From the NCBI GenBank assembly GCA_029203105.1, contig CP119318.1, positions 325,001 to 389,000 of the forward strand: a stretch of 64,000 nt of DNA, in the 5' to 3' direction. The DNA is from Candidatus Kaistia colombiensis. GTDB taxonomy: Bacteria; Pseudomonadota; Alphaproteobacteria; Rhizobiales; Kaistiaceae. Shown here one piece after another: positions 62,413-64,000 of this stretch. Within the stretch, counting starts at the first letter, position 1. Each line of letters begins with the position of its first letter. The notes beneath the pieces are model-generated. The model did no database searches. It saw nothing but the letters and a program-made list of their open reading frames with translations, and was not told the DNA's origin. The position numbers were made by a program, and so were the translations under genes.

Positions 62413-64000
62413 TGTCATTCGGCGTGCAAAGTTGACCCCATATCCGGGGGTATCGGCGTCCAAAATTGACCCCCATGTGATCGAGCTGAACAGTCCGTCT
62501 CTTTCCTTTCGAGGACAGGCGGGCGGGGATGAAGGGCGTGGACACGGTTGCGCGGATCCGACGTGAGTTTTTTGTGCGAGGTCGGACCATCAAGGAGATC
62601 GTCCGCGAGCTGCACGTGTCGAGGAACACGGTTCGCAAGGTTCTGCGGTCGAATGAGACAGCGTTTGATTATGAGCGCTCGGTGCAGCCGATGCCGAAGC
62701 TCGGCGCCTGGAAGCCAGAGCTTGACCGGATCCTTGCTGCCAATGAGGGACGCTCCGCCCGCGAGCGGTTGACGCTGATCCGGATTTTCGAGGAGCTGCG
62801 TGGGCTCGGATACGAAGGCGGCTACGATGCCGTCCGCCGATATGCCCGAGGCTGGCAGCGCGAACAGGTGTCGCTGTCGGCTGCCGCCTTCGTGCCGCTG
62901 AGCTTCGCGCCGGGCGAGGCCTACCAGTTCGACTGGAGCCACGAGATCGTGCTGATAAACGGCACGACGGTGACGGTAAAGGTCGCCCATGTCCGGCTCT
63001 GTCATTCCCGGATGCTGTTCGTGAGGGCCTATCCGCGCGAGAGCCAGGAGATGGTGTTCGACGCCCATGACCGGGCATTTGCCTTCTTCAAAGGTGCCTG
63101 CACGCGCGGGATCTACGACAACATGAAGACGGCGGTCGAGACGATCTTCGTCGGCAGGGAGCGACTCTACAATCGCCGCTTTCTCCAGATGTGCGGCCAT
63201 TACCTGGTCGATCCGGTGGCCTGCACGCCGGCGTCAGGCTGGGAGAAAGGCCAGGTCGAGAACCAGGTTGGTCTCGTGCGCGAACGCTTCTTCACGCCGC
63301 GGCTCCGGGTGAAGAGCTACGACGAGCTGAACGCCTGGCTGCTTGACCGGGCGATTGCCTTCGCCAAGGCGCATCGCCATCCCGAACTCCGCGACAGGAC
63401 GGTCTGGGAGATGTTCGAGGAGGAGCGACCAAGTCTCGTGCCCTATCGGGGTTGCTTTGACGGCTTCCATGCCGTGCCGGCTTCGGTGTCGAAGACCTGC
63501 CTCGTGCGCTTTGACAACAATCGCTACTCCGTCGCCGCCAGCGCCGTCGGGCGACCCGCCGAGATCCGCGCCTATGCCGATCGCGTCGAGTTGCGTCAGG
63601 AGGGTCGGATCATCGGCGAGCATCCGCGCTGCTTTGGGCGAGACCAGACGATCTACGATCCCTGGCACTATGTCCCGGTGCTGGCGAGGAAGCCCGGCGC
63701 ATTGCGCAACGGAGCGCCATTCAAGGACTGGATCCTGCCGGCGAGCCTCGAACGGGTCCGCCGCAAGCTCGCCACGGTGCCGGATGGCGGGCGGCAAATG
63801 GTCAGCATCCTGACCGCGGTTCTCAGCGATGGCCTGCCTGCCGTCGAGGCCGCCTGTGGGGAAGCGCTCGCCGAAGGCGTCCACTCCGCCGACGTGATCC
63901 TCAACATTCTCGCCAGGGCGCGCGAACCGGTCCGCACCGTCACGATCATGACGCCGGACGCCCTGCGGCTGAACCATGAGCCGGTCGCCGACTGCGCCCG
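62413..64000 (+). mobile_element. IS21-family insertion sequence, second copy (cut by window end)
   Basis: Starts with the same TGTCATTCGGCG end as the copy at 40248 and matches it base for base as far as I compared, in the same orientation. The 8 bases before it (TCCTAGAG) differ from the target duplication of copy 1. The right end is outside the window. Confidence 0.95.
62529..64000 (+). CDS. istA: IS21-family transposase IstA, second copy (3' end outside window)
   Basis: Same start and sequence as the istA gene at 40364, with helix-turn-helix and all three DDE motifs. The stop should lie 28 bases past the window end. Confidence 0.96.
   Translation, partial: MKGVDTVARIRREFFVRGRTIKEIVRELHVSRNTVRKVLRSNETAFDYERSVQPMPKLGAWKPELDRILAANEGRSARERLTLIRIFEELRGLGYEGGYDAVRRYARGWQREQVSLSAAAFVPLSFAPGEAYQFDWSHEIVLINGTTVTVKVAHVRLCHSRMLFVRAYPRESQEMVFDAHDRAFAFFKGACTRGIYDNMKTAVETIFVGRERLYNRRFLQMCGHYLVDPVACTPASGWEKGQVENQVGLVRERFFTPRLRVKSYDELNAWLLDRAIAFAKAHRHPELRDRTVWEMFEEERPSLVPYRGCFDGFHAVPASVSKTCLVRFDNNRYSVAASAVGRPAEIRAYADRVELRQEGRIIGEHPRCFGRDQTIYDPWHYVPVLARKPGALRNGAPFKDWILPASLERVRRKLATVPDGGRQMVSILTAVLSDGLPAVEAACGEALAEGVHSADVILNILARAREPVRTVTIMTPDALRLNHEPVADCA

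Noticed and set aside
1..64000. CRISPR arrays, rRNA operons, intact tRNA genes, replication origin
   Set aside because: No regular spacer-repeat pattern, rRNA-like sequence, complete tRNA or origin-like iterons were seen on reading both strands.

Overview
The window is GC-rich DNA from an alphaproteobacterium, most likely a member of the Hyphomicrobiales (Rhizobiales). Reasons: many ABC uptake operons each paired with a LacI-type repressor, an IS21-family element, and short interspersed palindromic repeats of the rhizobial kind. I could not assign a genus from sequence alone. No rRNA or intact tRNA gene and no CRISPR array was seen.

Positions 1-32,026 form a catabolic region of three LacI-controlled systems. 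System 1 (708-13,810) has an aldehyde dehydrogenase, an iron-type alcohol dehydrogenase, a class III aminotransferase, a complete polyamine/opine-type ABC importer, an FGGY kinase, a GlcD/AGPS-like flavin oxidase and a LacI regulator. Two of its promoters carry the same 18-bp palindrome at the same distance (22 bp) from a TTGACA box, so the divergent and distant operons are probably one regulon. System 2 (15,612-21,615) is one operon: LacI regulator, NagB-like deaminase and a second polyamine/opine-type importer, with twin operators around its promoter and a clear terminator. A mannitol-dehydrogenase-family enzyme and an AGE-family epimerase follow. System 3 (24,958-32,026, minus strand) is a CUT1 sugar importer without its own ATPase, with a Gfo/Idh oxidoreductase and two TIM-barrel isomerases, again behind a LacI gene with twin operators.

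Positions 32,027-42,865 are more mosaic. A periplasmic type 3 binding protein is coupled to a DAACS-family symporter. Then come LysR, an atypical SDR, two SnoaL-like proteins around a DHFR-like reductase, and TetR. A complete IS21-family element (40,248-42,731) with an 8-bp target duplication follows.

From about 42,970 rightwards the window looks like an integrated island. There is a tRNA-Ser-3'-end-like attachment sequence, a P4-type tyrosine integrase, decayed gene pieces, then a full Opp/Dpp-type transporter fused into one operon with two tandem HxH metal-hydrolase paralogues. A soluble GAF-GAF histidine kinase with a four-cysteine cluster and a NarL-type response regulator come next. The right part (56-62 kb) is rich in broken mobile DNA: an IS3-type orfA piece, a frameshifted IS3-type orfB, an integrase scrap and a frameshifted autotransporter barrel. 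It also holds a DUF488/DUF2945 pair and a tandem DUF1254/DUF1214 protein. A second IS21 copy, identical to the first as far as it can be read, is cut by the window end.
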